Notes under the pieces: generated by a model
Databases searched by the model: none
Seen by the model: only the letters and a program-made list of their open reading frames with translations
Told to the model about the DNA's origin: nothing
Translations under genes and position numbers: made by a program
Assembly: GCA_044356825.1 (NCBI GenBank)
Contig: JBIKVM010000009.1
Span: 1 to 34,061 of the forward strand
Direction of reading: 5' to 3'
Origin: JAUREX01 sp044356825
Lineage (GTDB): Bacteria > Pseudomonadota > Alphaproteobacteria > Rhodobacterales > Rhodobacteraceae
DNA: 34,061 nt
Shown here: positions 15,011 through 22,531 of the stretch, one piece after another
How positions within the stretch are numbered: position 1 is the first letter of the stretch
How the letters are laid out: every line of letters starts with the position of its first letter

Positions 15011-16672
15011 ATGTTGTCTGCCGATGGCGCTGTGGCGCTCTGTTCGGTCGAAGATCTGACCGTGACTCTGGCGGGGGCCGACGGCCGGCCCCCCCGCACC
15101 CTCGTCGATGGCATCTCGCTGCGGATCGAGCGGGGGGATTATTTTGCCCTCGTGGGCGAAAGCGGCAGCGGCAAGAGCATCACCTGCCACACTCTCATGC
15201 GTCTCTTGCCGCAGGGGCTGCACGCGACCGGGCGCATCCTGTTCGAGGGCGGTGACATCCTCGGTATGCGGCGGTCCGAGATGGCGGCCTTTCGCCGCTC
15301 CAAGGTCGGGATGGTGTTTCAGGACCCTTTCGGCGCGCTCAATCCCGTTCGCACCATCGGCGAGCAGATGCTCGAGACGCTGCGCCTCCACCACCCCGGC
15401 GAGGGCCCCGAACAGTTGCGCAACCGCGCCATCGAGGCGCTGCGCAAGGTGCATGTCTCGGAGCCCGGCGCGCGGCTCGGGGTCTATCCGCACCAGCTTT
15501 CGGGCGGACTCAACCAGCGCATCATGATCGCGCTGGCCCTCATGGGCGCGCCGAAGCTCCTGATCGCGGACGAACCGACGACGGCGCTGGACATGTCGGT
15601 GCAGGCCGAGGTGCTCGACCTCATCGACGAGGTACGGCGCGAGAACGACCTCTCGGTGCTGCTCGTGACGCACGACCTCGGCATCGTGCGCGACCGCGCG
15701 ACCAAGATCGCGGTCCTGCGCAACGGGCGTATGGTCGAGCAGGGCGCCAAGGACGCCCTCGTGCGCGCCCCGCAGGAGGCGTATTCGCGCGCCCTTTTCG
15801 CGGCATCCGAGATCACCTTTCCCGAGCGCGCCGAGGCCCGCCCCCGCACCGCGCCCCGTTGCCTGAGCTTCGAGGGCGTCAACAAGACCTATTTCCTCGG
15901 GCGCGGCGGTCAGCGGTCGGGCGTCGGCATCGCTGCGGCCAAGGATCTGAGCTTCGAGGTCCGGCAGGGCGAGATCGTCGCGCTGATCGGCGAGAGCGGC
16001 TCGGGCAAGACAACGGCGGCGAAGATGGCGATGGGCCTCGAGACGCCCGATTCCGGGCGGGTTGTCGTGCATCCCTCGTCGCGCGCGCCGGGGCGCAAGA
16101 CCTCGATGCAGATGGTGTTCCAGAACCCGCGCGACTCGCTCGATCCGCTGATGCGCGTCGGCGACCAGTTGCACGAGGTGCTGCGCGTCCACGGCTGGCG
16201 CGACGGTGCCGCGCGGACTGCGCGCATCGCGACCGTGCTCGAGGATGTGGGGATCGCGCCGACCGTCCTTGACCGCCGGCCCACCTATCTGTCGGGCGGC
16301 GAGGCGCAGCGGGTCGTGATCGCGCGCGCCCTCCTGCTCGAACCCGACGTGCTGATCGCGGACGAGCCGCTCTCGGCCGTGGACGTGCAGATCCAGAAGC
16401 ACATCCTCGCGTGCATGATGCGCCTGCGCGAGCGGCTCGGGATCGCGATCCTGCTCATCACCCACGACCTGCGCGTGGTGTTCGAGATCGCCGATCATGT
16501 CGTCGTCATGCGCCACGGCCGCGTGATCGAGGACATCCCCGTGGGCCTTCTGGGCGACGGCGCGCGCGATCCCTACACGCAGCTTCTGATCGATGCTCTC
16601 CCCGGTGGGGCAATGGCCGAGGCTGCCTCCCCGCCCGCCGAGGGTGACACACGCGAAAGGGCCGAACGATGA
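15011..16672 (+). CDS. ABC transporter ATP-binding protein with two fused ATPase domains (DppD-DppF type)
   Basis: 553 residues from ATG 15011, ribosome site GAGAGGG; an earlier in-frame start would lie inside the binding-protein gene. Two complete ATPase domains are joined. Domain 1: Walker A GESGSGKS (49-56), signature LSGGLNQR (163-170), Walker B LLIADE (183-188). Domain 2: Walker A GESGSGKT (327-334), signature LSGGEAQR (427-434), Walker B VLIADE (447-452). H-loop histidines follow each Walker B (LLVTHDL, LLITHDL). The architecture is that of GsiA-like dual ATPases, where DppD and DppF equivalents form one chain. It energises import through the two permeases; its stop overlaps the first permease start (ATGA). 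Confidence 0.95.
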   Translation: MLSADGAVALCSVEDLTVTLAGADGRPPRTLVDGISLRIERGDYFALVGESGSGKSITCHTLMRLLPQGLHATGRILFEGGDILGMRRSEMAAFRRSKVGMVFQDPFGALNPVRTIGEQMLETLRLHHPGEGPEQLRNRAIEALRKVHVSEPGARLGVYPHQLSGGLNQRIMIALALMGAPKLLIADEPTTALDMSVQAEVLDLIDEVRRENDLSVLLVTHDLGIVRDRATKIAVLRNGRMVEQGAKDALVRAPQEAYSRALFAASEITFPERAEARPRTAPRCLSFEGVNKTYFLGRGGQRSGVGIAAAKDLSFEVRQGEIVALIGESGSGKTTAAKMAMGLETPDSGRVVVHPSSRAPGRKTSMQMVFQNPRDSLDPLMRVGDQLHEVLRVHGWRDGAARTARIATVLEDVGIAPTVLDRRPTYLSGGEAQRVVIARALLLEPDVLIADEPLSAVDVQIQKHILACMMRLRERLGIAILLITHDLRVVFEIADHVVVMRHGRVIEDIPVGLLGDGARDPYTQLLIDALPGGAMAEAASPPAEGDTRERAER

Positions 16673-17589
16673 TCCTCGCCTCGCGCATCCTGCGGGCCGT
16701 GTTCTCGCTCTGGGCAATCGTGACGCTGGTCTTCGTGGCCTTGCGCGCGACGGGCGATCCGATCCTCGCGATCTTCGACCCCGATGACACGACCGCCGAG
16801 GCGATCCAGTCCTATCGCGAGATCTGGGGCTATACGGGCACGACCTTCGAACAATACATCCGCTACGTCGGCAATCTCGCAACCGGGGATTTCGGCTTCT
16901 CGACCATGGGCAACCGGCCCGCCGCCATCGTCGTTGCCGAGCGGATCTGGCCCACGGTCCAGCTGGTCGGCGCCTCGACCTTCATCATGTTCGCAATCGG
17001 GATCCCGGTCGGGACGCTCGCGGCGATGAAGGTCGGCACGCGCATCGACCGGGCAGTGATGGCCTTTTCCACCGTGGGCTTCGCGCTGCCCTCCTTCGTG
17101 CTGGGGCTCGGCCTCATCCTGCTTCTGTCGGTGAACCTGCGGCTGCTGCCCGGCAACGGCATGGGATCGTTCCTGCACCTCATCATGCCGGCGCTGACGC
17201 TCGGGATCACCAAGGCCGCGATCTTCACCCGGTTCGTGCGCTCTTCCATCGCCGACGCGCTGCGGCTGCAGTGCATCACCGCCGCCCGGGCGCGCGGTCT
17301 GGGCGAGGGGCAGATCTTCCTGCGCCACGTCGTGCCGAACGCGCTCTTGCCGCTTGTCACCATCACCCCGCTGTTGGTCGGCGCGATGGTGGCGGCGGCG
17401 GCGGTGGTCGAATCGGTGTTCGGCTGGCCGGGGCTTGGGCGGCTGATCGTCGAGTCGGTCGCGAACCGCGATCTGGCGGTGCTGCAGATGATCGTGATGA
17501 TGGTCGCCGCGCTGATGATCACGACGAACCTCGTCGTCGATCTCACCTATGCAAGCCTCGATCCGCGCACGCGGTCGGGACGGGTCTGA
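16669..17589 (+). CDS. ABC transporter permease, DppB type
   Basis: 306 residues; ATG 16669 overlaps the ATPase stop. The first helix is SRILRAVFSLWAIVTLVFVA, followed by a large periplasmic loop carrying DPILAIFDPDD, and then five further helices. The EAA cytoplasmic motif for ATPase contact is visible in TAARARGLGEGQIFLRHVVPN near residue 205. The length and topology match DppB/OppB family permeases (six helices). It pairs with the DppC-type permease 12 nt downstream to form the channel for the ligand of the family 5 binding protein. Confidence 0.95.
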   Translation: MILASRILRAVFSLWAIVTLVFVALRATGDPILAIFDPDDTTAEAIQSYREIWGYTGTTFEQYIRYVGNLATGDFGFSTMGNRPAAIVVAERIWPTVQLVGASTFIMFAIGIPVGTLAAMKVGTRIDRAVMAFSTVGFALPSFVLGLGLILLLSVNLRLLPGNGMGSFLHLIMPALTLGITKAAIFTRFVRSSIADALRLQCITAARARGLGEGQIFLRHVVPNALLPLVTITPLLVGAMVAAAAVVESVFGWPGLGRLIVESVANRDLAVLQMIVMMVAALMITTNLVVDLTYASLDPRTRSGRV

Positions 17590-17601
17590 GGAGAACGGGC
17601 G

Positions 17602-18462
17602 ATGGCGCACACGGATGATCGGGGTCGGGGGACGATGGCAGCGATCGCCCGGGTGCCGGCGGGGGTGCTGATTTCCTTCCTGTGGGTCGGGGCGTGCCTG
17701 TCGCTTGTCCTGATCCTGCCGCTCGGGGTCGATCTCAATGCCAATGCGATCGATCTCGTCGCACGGCTGAAGCCGCCGGTGGGCTTCGGGGGAGACTGGG
17801 CGCATCCGCTCGGGACCGACGATCTGGGGCGCGACGTGCTGGCGCGCCTGATCGAATCGCTGCGCACCTCGCTTGTCATCGCGCTGGGCGCCACGATCAT
17901 GTCGGCCGTGCTCGGCACGCTGGTCGGGATCACGGCGGCGCATTTCGGGGGCTGGATCGATCAGGTCATCGTCGCAGCGGTGGACACGCAGGTGTCGGTG
18001 CCCTTCGTGATCGTCTCGCTCACGCTCACCGCGATCTTCGGGACAAGCCTCGTGCTTTTCGTCATTGTGCTCGGCCTCTTCGGCTGGGAGCGTTACGCCC
18101 GCCTCGCGCGGGCCATGACGCTCGCGAGCCGGGGGCGGGGCTATGTGCTGGCGATGCGCACGCTCGGCTTTCCCTGGCCGCGCATCTATCTGCGCCACGT
18201 CCTGCCCAACATCGCGAGCTCGCTGCTCGTGACCGCGACGGTGACCTTTCCCGAGGTGATCCTGCTCGAGACCTCGCTCAGCTTTCTCGGGCTCGGCATC
18301 CAGCCGCCGATGAACAGCCTCGGCAACATGCTGGGCTTCGGGCGCAGCTATCTGCTGACGGGCTGGTGGATCGCGGTCGCACCCGGGGCGGCGATCTTTC
18401 TGTGCGCGCTGTCGGTCAGCATCATCGGCGACTGGGCGCGCTCCGTCATCGGGCGGCTCTAG
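17602..18462 (+). CDS. ABC transporter permease, DppC type
   Basis: 286 residues from ATG 17602, ribosome site GAGGAGA. The N-terminal cytoplasmic segment is followed by a helix at AGVLISFLWVGACLSLVLIL, then HPLGTDDLGRDVLARLI, the signature of DppC/OppC permeases. The EAA loop reads AMRTLGFPWPRIYLRHVLPN, and LETSLSFLGLGIQPP is the characteristic family stretch near residue 229. It completes the importer. Only 14 nt separate its stop from the stop of the convergent racemase-like gene, with no room for a conventional bidirectional terminator. Confidence 0.95.
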   Translation: MAHTDDRGRGTMAAIARVPAGVLISFLWVGACLSLVLILPLGVDLNANAIDLVARLKPPVGFGGDWAHPLGTDDLGRDVLARLIESLRTSLVIALGATIMSAVLGTLVGITAAHFGGWIDQVIVAAVDTQVSVPFVIVSLTLTAIFGTSLVLFVIVLGLFGWERYARLARAMTLASRGRGYVLAMRTLGFPWPRIYLRHVLPNIASSLLVTATVTFPEVILLETSLSFLGLGIQPPMNSLGNMLGFGRSYLLTGWWIAVAPGAAIFLCALSVSIIGDWARSVIGRL

Positions 18463-18476
18463 GGATGGCGCGCCCG

Positions 18477-19145
18477 TCAGCCCGCGCCGAGGATGCGCGC
18501 GCGCATCCGGGTGACGGCGGCCTCGGGCGCGCTCAGCACCGGCACATCGGTGCGCGCCCCGAGCGCCTCGGCGGCGCGCGAGGTCGAGAAATGCGCGAGC
18601 ATGACGGCATCGAAGCCCGCGATGTCGGCCGCGCGCTCGGCGATCAGGCGGTTGTGAGTCGCGGCGTCGCCCGCGCGCAGCGCATCCATCGCGCCTGCGA
18701 CCAGGAATGTGGTCAACGCAGCATCGCGGCCCGTCTCGGCCACGAATTCGGCGAATTCGGCCTCCATCGTGCCGATCGCCGGGGCGAAGGTCGCGAGCAT
18801 CGCGATGCGCCGCCCGCGTTCGAGGGCGGCGCGGAACATCGCCTCGTTGGGCTTGAGGACGGGGATCGGCAACTCCCGCGCGAGGCGGTCGATCGCCGGC
18901 CCGAAGGCCGAGCAGGTGACAAGCAGCCCCTCCGCCCCCGCACCGCGGTGGGCGTAATGCCCGAAGGCGACGAAACGCTCGATCATCGCGGGGCTGAGGT
19001 CAGGCTCGCGCGCGCGGTCGCGGCTCAGCCCGTCGTCGAGCAGGTTGACGGTCTCGGCCTCGGGCCAGATGCGCGCGAAGGCGGCAAGGACCGGGTCGAT
19101 CGCGACGGGGGTCGCGTGCAGCAGGACGATGCGGGGTGCAGCCAT
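18477..19145 (-). CDS. Asp/Glu racemase superfamily protein with one cysteine
   Basis: 222 residues from ATG 19145 (GAAGG upstream). The fold of the aspartate/glutamate/hydantoin racemase, maleate isomerase and arylmalonate decarboxylase superfamily is suggested by LLHATPVAIDPV at the N-terminus, GLLVTCSAFGPAIDRLA with Cys78, and GFDAVMLAHFSTSRAAEAL near 175. The second catalytic cysteine expected in the latter segment is absent (AHFS), and Cys78 is the only cysteine in the protein. Two-cysteine racemisation is therefore unlikely; a one-base isomerase, lyase or decarboxylase is possible. It is the last gene of a three-gene operon with a ModA-like domain and an RraA-like aldolase. Confidence 0.8.
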   Translation of the reverse strand: MAAPRIVLLHATPVAIDPVLAAFARIWPEAETVNLLDDGLSRDRAREPDLSPAMIERFVAFGHYAHRGAGAEGLLVTCSAFGPAIDRLARELPIPVLKPNEAMFRAALERGRRIAMLATFAPAIGTMEAEFAEFVAETGRDAALTTFLVAGAMDALRAGDAATHNRLIAERAADIAGFDAVMLAHFSTSRAAEALGARTDVPVLSAPEAAVTRMRARILGAG

Positions 19146-19160
19146 GGCGTCGGACCTTCG

Positions 19161-19862
19161 CTAGCGGGGGATCATGCCGGCGCGGCCGAGGCTTTCATGC
19201 GCCGCGGGGCCGGTCAGGTGGTCGATGAAGCGGCGCGCCCCCTCGGGGTCGCGCGCATCGGCGAAGATCGCGGCGTCGAAATCCGTGACCTCCTGCACAT
19301 CGGGCGGAAAGGGGCCGACATAGTCGATGCCGGCCACGGCGAGGAGTTCGCTCTGCTGCTGGATCGCGACGGCCGCCTCGCCACGGGCCAGAACCTCGCC
19401 CGTGAAGCCCGCGGGGATGACGGTGCCCTTGGCGCGGACCTGCGCGCCGATGCCCAGCCGGTCGATCAGCCGCTCGAAATAGATCCCGCTCGCCCCGGCG
19501 CGCGACCATACGACCGAGGGCGCGGCCAGCAGGAAGGCGCGCACCGCGTCGGCATCGGTCAGGGCGGGGCGCGGCGCGCCGGGCGCGACCGCAAGCCCGA
19601 AAACCGCGCGCGCGACCGGGCGGCGCGAGGCCGGATCGATCCTCCCCTCGGCCGCGAGTTGGTCGATCGCCCAGCCGATTGCCACGATCGCGTCGGCGCT
19701 CTCGCCCGCCGCGATCCGGGCCATCAGGGCAACGGTCGGATCCCATATCATCCGCACCCCGCGCCCCTCGGCCACAAGCGCGGGCAAGACGGTATCGTTG
19801 ACTGTCGCGACAACCGCGAGCGCGCACATCACGCGGCAATCGGACCCCTGCGACTGCGTCAT
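19161..19862 (-). CDS. ModA-like substrate-binding domain protein without signal peptide
   Basis: 233 residues from ATG 19862, 12 nt after the aldolase stop; the ribosome site is weak. The sequence follows the ModA/SBP_bac_11 pattern: an N-terminal beta strand CALAVVATVNDTVLPAL, GESADAIVAIGWAIDQL near 53, a PVARAVFGLAVAPGAP segment near 80, VWSRAGASGIYFERLIDRLG near 117 and a RFIDHLTGPAAHESLGRAGM C-terminus (ModA-like fFl.sp.aq..l...GF). The N-terminus is hydrophilic with MTQSQGSDCR and has no signal or lipobox, so unless the start is wrong it stays in the cytoplasm. No molybdate permease or ATPase is adjacent. A ligand-sensing or ligand-holding role for an organic acid is possible but unproven. 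Confidence 0.75.
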   Translation of the reverse strand: MTQSQGSDCRVMCALAVVATVNDTVLPALVAEGRGVRMIWDPTVALMARIAAGESADAIVAIGWAIDQLAAEGRIDPASRRPVARAVFGLAVAPGAPRPALTDADAVRAFLLAAPSVVWSRAGASGIYFERLIDRLGIGAQVRAKGTVIPAGFTGEVLARGEAAVAIQQQSELLAVAGIDYVGPFPPDVQEVTDFDAAIFADARDPEGARRFIDHLTGPAAHESLGRAGMIPR

Positions 19863-19874
19863 CGTGGCAGGCCG

Positions 19875-20558
19875 TCAGAGATATTCGAACTTGAAGCCAC
19901 AGGCCGCGAGGCGGTCGTCGATCCACTTGCGGTCGACCGTGCCGTTGCGGACGCGCTCGCGCTGGGCATTCTCGCGGGCGAGTCGCTCGGCCGCGAAGCC
20001 GTGAACCTCGTCGAGCATGTCGAAGGGGATCGACAGGACACCGTCGTCATCGCCCACGATGAGATCCCCCGGCGTGATGACCATGCCGTCGATCGCGATC
20101 GGCACGTTCACCTCGCCCGGCCCCGACTGGTAGGGGCCGCGATGGGTGACGCCACAGGCAAAGACCGGAAAGGGATGCTGGCGCACATGGCCCAGATCGC
20201 GGATCGCACCGTAGATCACTGCCCCGGCCAGGCCCCGCGTCTCGGCATGGGTCAGCATCATCTCGCCCATGATGGCGTTGGTGCATTCCCCCCCCGCATC
20301 GACGACGAGGACATCGCCCGGAGCGGCAAGATCGATGGCCTTGTGCACGAACAGGTTGTCGCCCGGGCGGGTGCGGACGGTATAGGCGGGACCGGCAAGC
20401 GGCGTGCCACCCGCGTGCATCGGGCGCAACTCCGGCCCACCCGCGGGCAGGCGGTTCATGCAGTCGCTGATGACCGCAGCAGGAATTTCGCGAAAGCGCG
20501 CGACCCATTCGGGAGCGACGCGGCGGGCGGGTTGCAGGATGCGCAGGGTCTGGACCAT
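19875..20558 (-). CDS. RraA-like aldolase/decarboxylase (HMG/CHA aldolase family)
   Basis: 227 residues from ATG 20558 (GAGG 6 nt upstream); the longer upstream frame lacks a ribosome site. The RraA fold is recognised by GPAYTVRTRPGDNLFVHKAI (residues 56-75), APGDVLVVDAGG (79-90) and GAVIYGAIRDLGHVRQ (112-127), with Arg120-Asp121, the metal- and substrate-binding pair of 4-hydroxy-4-methyl-2-oxoglutarate and 4-carboxy-4-hydroxy-2-oxoadipate aldolases. Those enzymes end aromatic meta-cleavage pathways by releasing pyruvate. In a locus with a phthalate-dioxygenase-like oxygenase this is suggestive, but relatives act on other oxo acids. First gene of the operon; divergent from a LysR gene. Confidence 0.88.
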   Translation of the reverse strand: MVQTLRILQPARRVAPEWVARFREIPAAVISDCMNRLPAGGPELRPMHAGGTPLAGPAYTVRTRPGDNLFVHKAIDLAAPGDVLVVDAGGECTNAIMGEMMLTHAETRGLAGAVIYGAIRDLGHVRQHPFPVFACGVTHRGPYQSGPGEVNVPIAIDGMVITPGDLIVGDDDGVLSIPFDMLDEVHGFAAERLARENAQRERVRNGTVDRKWIDDRLAACGFKFEYL

Positions 20559-20592
20559 TCGAGCCTCGGTTCGGTGTCTTTCCATCGCGCGC

Positions 20593-20607
20593 CCGGTCCG
20601 GGACCGG
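20593..20607. promoter_or_regulatory. perfect palindrome CCGGTCC-G-GGACCGG
   Basis: Two 7-bp arms around a single G, 34 nt upstream of the RraA-like ATG, in the 136-nt divergent gap. It could be an operator or a leader hairpin. No regulator is assigned. Confidence 0.35.
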
Positions 20608-20649
20608 CTGCGCCCGTTCACTCTAGACGCGCCGCGGGGGCGGGCGCCA

Positions 20650-20664
20650 ATAGAGTTTTCCTAT
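20650..20664. promoter_or_regulatory. LysR-type box ATAG-N7-CTAT
   Basis: ATAGAGTTTTCCTAT is a dyad with the T-N11-A spacing of LysR recognition sites (compare ATAC-N7-GTAT of CatM/BenM). It lies 30 nt before the LysR start at 20695 and between divergent genes, as expected for autoregulation. Confidence 0.5.
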
Positions 20665-20694
20665 CGCCGTGCAACAAGCCGATACGAGGCCACC

Positions 20695-21636
20695 ATGCGT
20701 GACGCGCTCGACCCCCGCAGGTTGCGCTATTTCCGCGCCGTGGCCGAGCACGGCTCGATGACGGCAGCAGCGCGCCGGCTGAACGTCGCGCAACCCGCGC
20801 TCAGCTATCATGTCGCCGAGATCGAAGCCGCGCTTGGGGTCGTGCTGCTCGAACGCAGGCACGATGGGGTCCGGCTGACCCATGCGGGACAGGCCCTGAT
20901 GCGCCACGCAGCGATCATCACGGATGCCTTCGCCAGCGCCGAAGCCGAGCTTGGCGCCATTGCCCGCGGCGATCCCCCGCTGCGGCGGTTGCGGATCGCG
21001 ATCTTCGCCTCTTTGGCCGAGGATCTGACCCCCCGTATCGTCCGCACTTTCGCCGAGCGCATGCCCGACGTGCTGCCCGCAGTCCGCGAATGCCCGAGCG
21101 AGCGCGCCCTGCATCTGGTCGAGACCGCCGAGGTCGATGCCGCGATCCATCTCGGCCCGGAGGGCGGAGCTGCCGGATCCGCGCCGCTTTGGTCCGAATC
21201 TCTCTGGCTTGTCGATGCGACAGGGCCCGACAGGCCCGAGGGCGTGCCGCTGGCCGAGGTGCTCGACCGGCCTCTGATCCTGCCGGCTGTGGGCAATCCG
21301 TTGCGTGCCGTCATCGACGCCGCCGCAGGCACCCTCGGTCGCACCCCGAATGTCCGCCTCGAGATCAACGGTTGGCCGTCGCGTCGTGGCGCTGTCATGG
21401 CAGGCCTCGGCGCGACGGTCGCAGGCGCCCACGCCATCGGAAGCGCGGCCACCCAAGGTTCCGCCGAGAGCCGCCTCGCGGTGCGCCGCATCATCGCGCC
21501 GGTGATCGAGCGGCCGATCTCGCTCGCGCTGCGGCGGGGTATCGATCCGGTGCTGGCGACTGCGCTGCGCGCGTCCTTTGCCGAGGCGGCCTCGGATCTG
21601 CCGCTCAGTCCCCAGATGTCTATCCCCCCTTGCTGA
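20695..21636 (+). CDS. LysR-family transcriptional regulator
   Basis: 313 residues from ATG 20695 (GAGG 5 nt upstream). The N-terminal helix-turn-helix is DPRRLRYFRAVAEHGSMTAA, ARRLNVAQPALSYHVAEIEA and LGVVLLERRHDGVRLTHAG; the rest is the effector-binding domain, with RRLRIAIFASLAEDLTPRIV near 100 and a C-terminal lobe containing MAGLGATVAGAHAI. It resembles NAC/Cbl-like and other amide/acid catabolic regulators only in general. It is divergent from the RraA-racemase operon and only 7 nt upstream of the isomerase gene, so it may control both directions. The candidate LysR box at 20650 fits. Confidence 0.92.
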   Translation: MRDALDPRRLRYFRAVAEHGSMTAAARRLNVAQPALSYHVAEIEAALGVVLLERRHDGVRLTHAGQALMRHAAIITDAFASAEAELGAIARGDPPLRRLRIAIFASLAEDLTPRIVRTFAERMPDVLPAVRECPSERALHLVETAEVDAAIHLGPEGGAAGSAPLWSESLWLVDATGPDRPEGVPLAEVLDRPLILPAVGNPLRAVIDAAAGTLGRTPNVRLEINGWPSRRGAVMAGLGATVAGAHAIGSAATQGSAESRLAVRRIIAPVIERPISLALRRGIDPVLATALRASFAEAASDLPLSPQMSIPPC

Positions 21637-21643
21637 GGCCACC

Positions 21644-22432
21644 ATGCTGCGTTTTGCCGCCAACATCACCGCGCTCTATCCGCGCCTCGATCTCGCGGCG
21701 GCCTTCGCCGCCGCCGCGTCGGATGGCTTCGACGCGATCGAGATGCGCGCGCCCTATGCCCTCGCGCCGTCGGAAGTCGCGGACCTGGCCCGTGCCCATC
21801 GTCTTGCCTGCGTGCAATTCAATCTGCCCATGGGCGATTTCGCGGCCGGCGAGCGCGGCCTTGCCTGCCTGCCCGGCCGCGAGACGGAATTCCGCGACGG
21901 GGTCGAGGTGGCGCTCGCGCATGCGCGCGCGCTCGGGGTGCGGCAGATCAACTGCCCGGCCGGCGTGACGCCCACCGACGAGGATCCCGCCCGGGTCGAT
22001 GCCGTGTTCGTCTCGAACATGCGCCACGCCGCCGAGAGGTTCGGGGCTGAGGGTATCAGGGCACAGATCGAGCCCATCAACCGCCGCGACACGCCGCGCG
22101 CCCATGTCGCGACGACGCATGATTTCGAACGCCTCGCGGCCCGGATCGCGTCGGACAACATCTGGCTCCAGTATGATTTCTACCATGCGCAGGTGATGCA
22201 GGGCGATCTGCTCCCGACGTTCCGGCGGCTTTTCGGGCGCATCTCGCACCTGCAGGTGGCCGACACACCCGGCCGGCACGAACCGGGCACCGGCGAGATC
22301 AACTATCCCTTCGTCCTCTCCGAAGTGGCACGGTCGGGCTATGCGGGCTGGATCGGGCTAGAATACGCTCCGCGCGGCAGCGTCGCCGAGGGGCTGGGCT
22401 GGCTTGCGCCATTCCTGCCCGCTGCGCGCTGA
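21644..22432 (+). CDS. hydroxypyruvate / 2-oxo-tetronate isomerase family protein (Hyi/OtnI)
   Basis: 262 residues from ATG 21644 with GAGG upstream, 7 nt after the LysR stop. TIM-barrel isomerase: FAANITALYPRLD at the N-terminus, MGDFAAGERGLACLPGRETE (63-82), QIEPINRRDTPRA with Glu143, LQYDFYHAQ with Asp178, ISHLQVADTPGRHEPGTGEI (200-219) and GLEYAPRG with Glu240. The three acids and Gln204 are the expected metal and substrate ligands. The EPIN segment favours Hyi, whereas the QYDFYHAQ and C-terminal regions are shared with YgbM/OtnI. With otnK and otnC in the same window, conversion of 2-oxo- to 3-oxo-tetronate is an attractive role; hydroxypyruvate isomerisation is the alternative. Confidence 0.88.
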   Translation: MLRFAANITALYPRLDLAAAFAAAASDGFDAIEMRAPYALAPSEVADLARAHRLACVQFNLPMGDFAAGERGLACLPGRETEFRDGVEVALAHARALGVRQINCPAGVTPTDEDPARVDAVFVSNMRHAAERFGAEGIRAQIEPINRRDTPRAHVATTHDFERLAARIASDNIWLQYDFYHAQVMQGDLLPTFRRLFGRISHLQVADTPGRHEPGTGEINYPFVLSEVARSGYAGWIGLEYAPRGSVAEGLGWLAPFLPAAR

Positions 22433-22531
22433 CGCCCGGGCAGGGCCAGGGCCCGGGCCCGGGCCGAACCCGCAGCCCCGCGCCGCGCGGCAGGGGGTCA
22501 CGCATCGGGCCTTGCCGCCTTGACTGGCGCC
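22433..22531. other. 99-nt GC-rich spacer with GGGCCC runs
   Basis: Contains overlapping palindromic GGGCCC motifs near 22451-22463 and no T-tract. It may form a stable mRNA structure between the isomerase and amidase genes. Nothing gene-like is seen. Confidence 0.3.

Noticed and set aside
19161..19862. Molybdate uptake ModA
   Set aside because: No signal peptide and no modB/modC; fold similarity only.
17682..20702. 1006-codon plus-strand open frame across the DppC, racemase, ModA-like and RraA genes
   Set aside because: No domain pattern and it crosses genes on both strands; all four genes in the region have clear motifs in other frames.
22433..22531. Rho-independent terminator in the GGGCCC-rich spacer
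   Set aside because: Palindromic GC but no T-tract on either strand and no single clear stem-loop.
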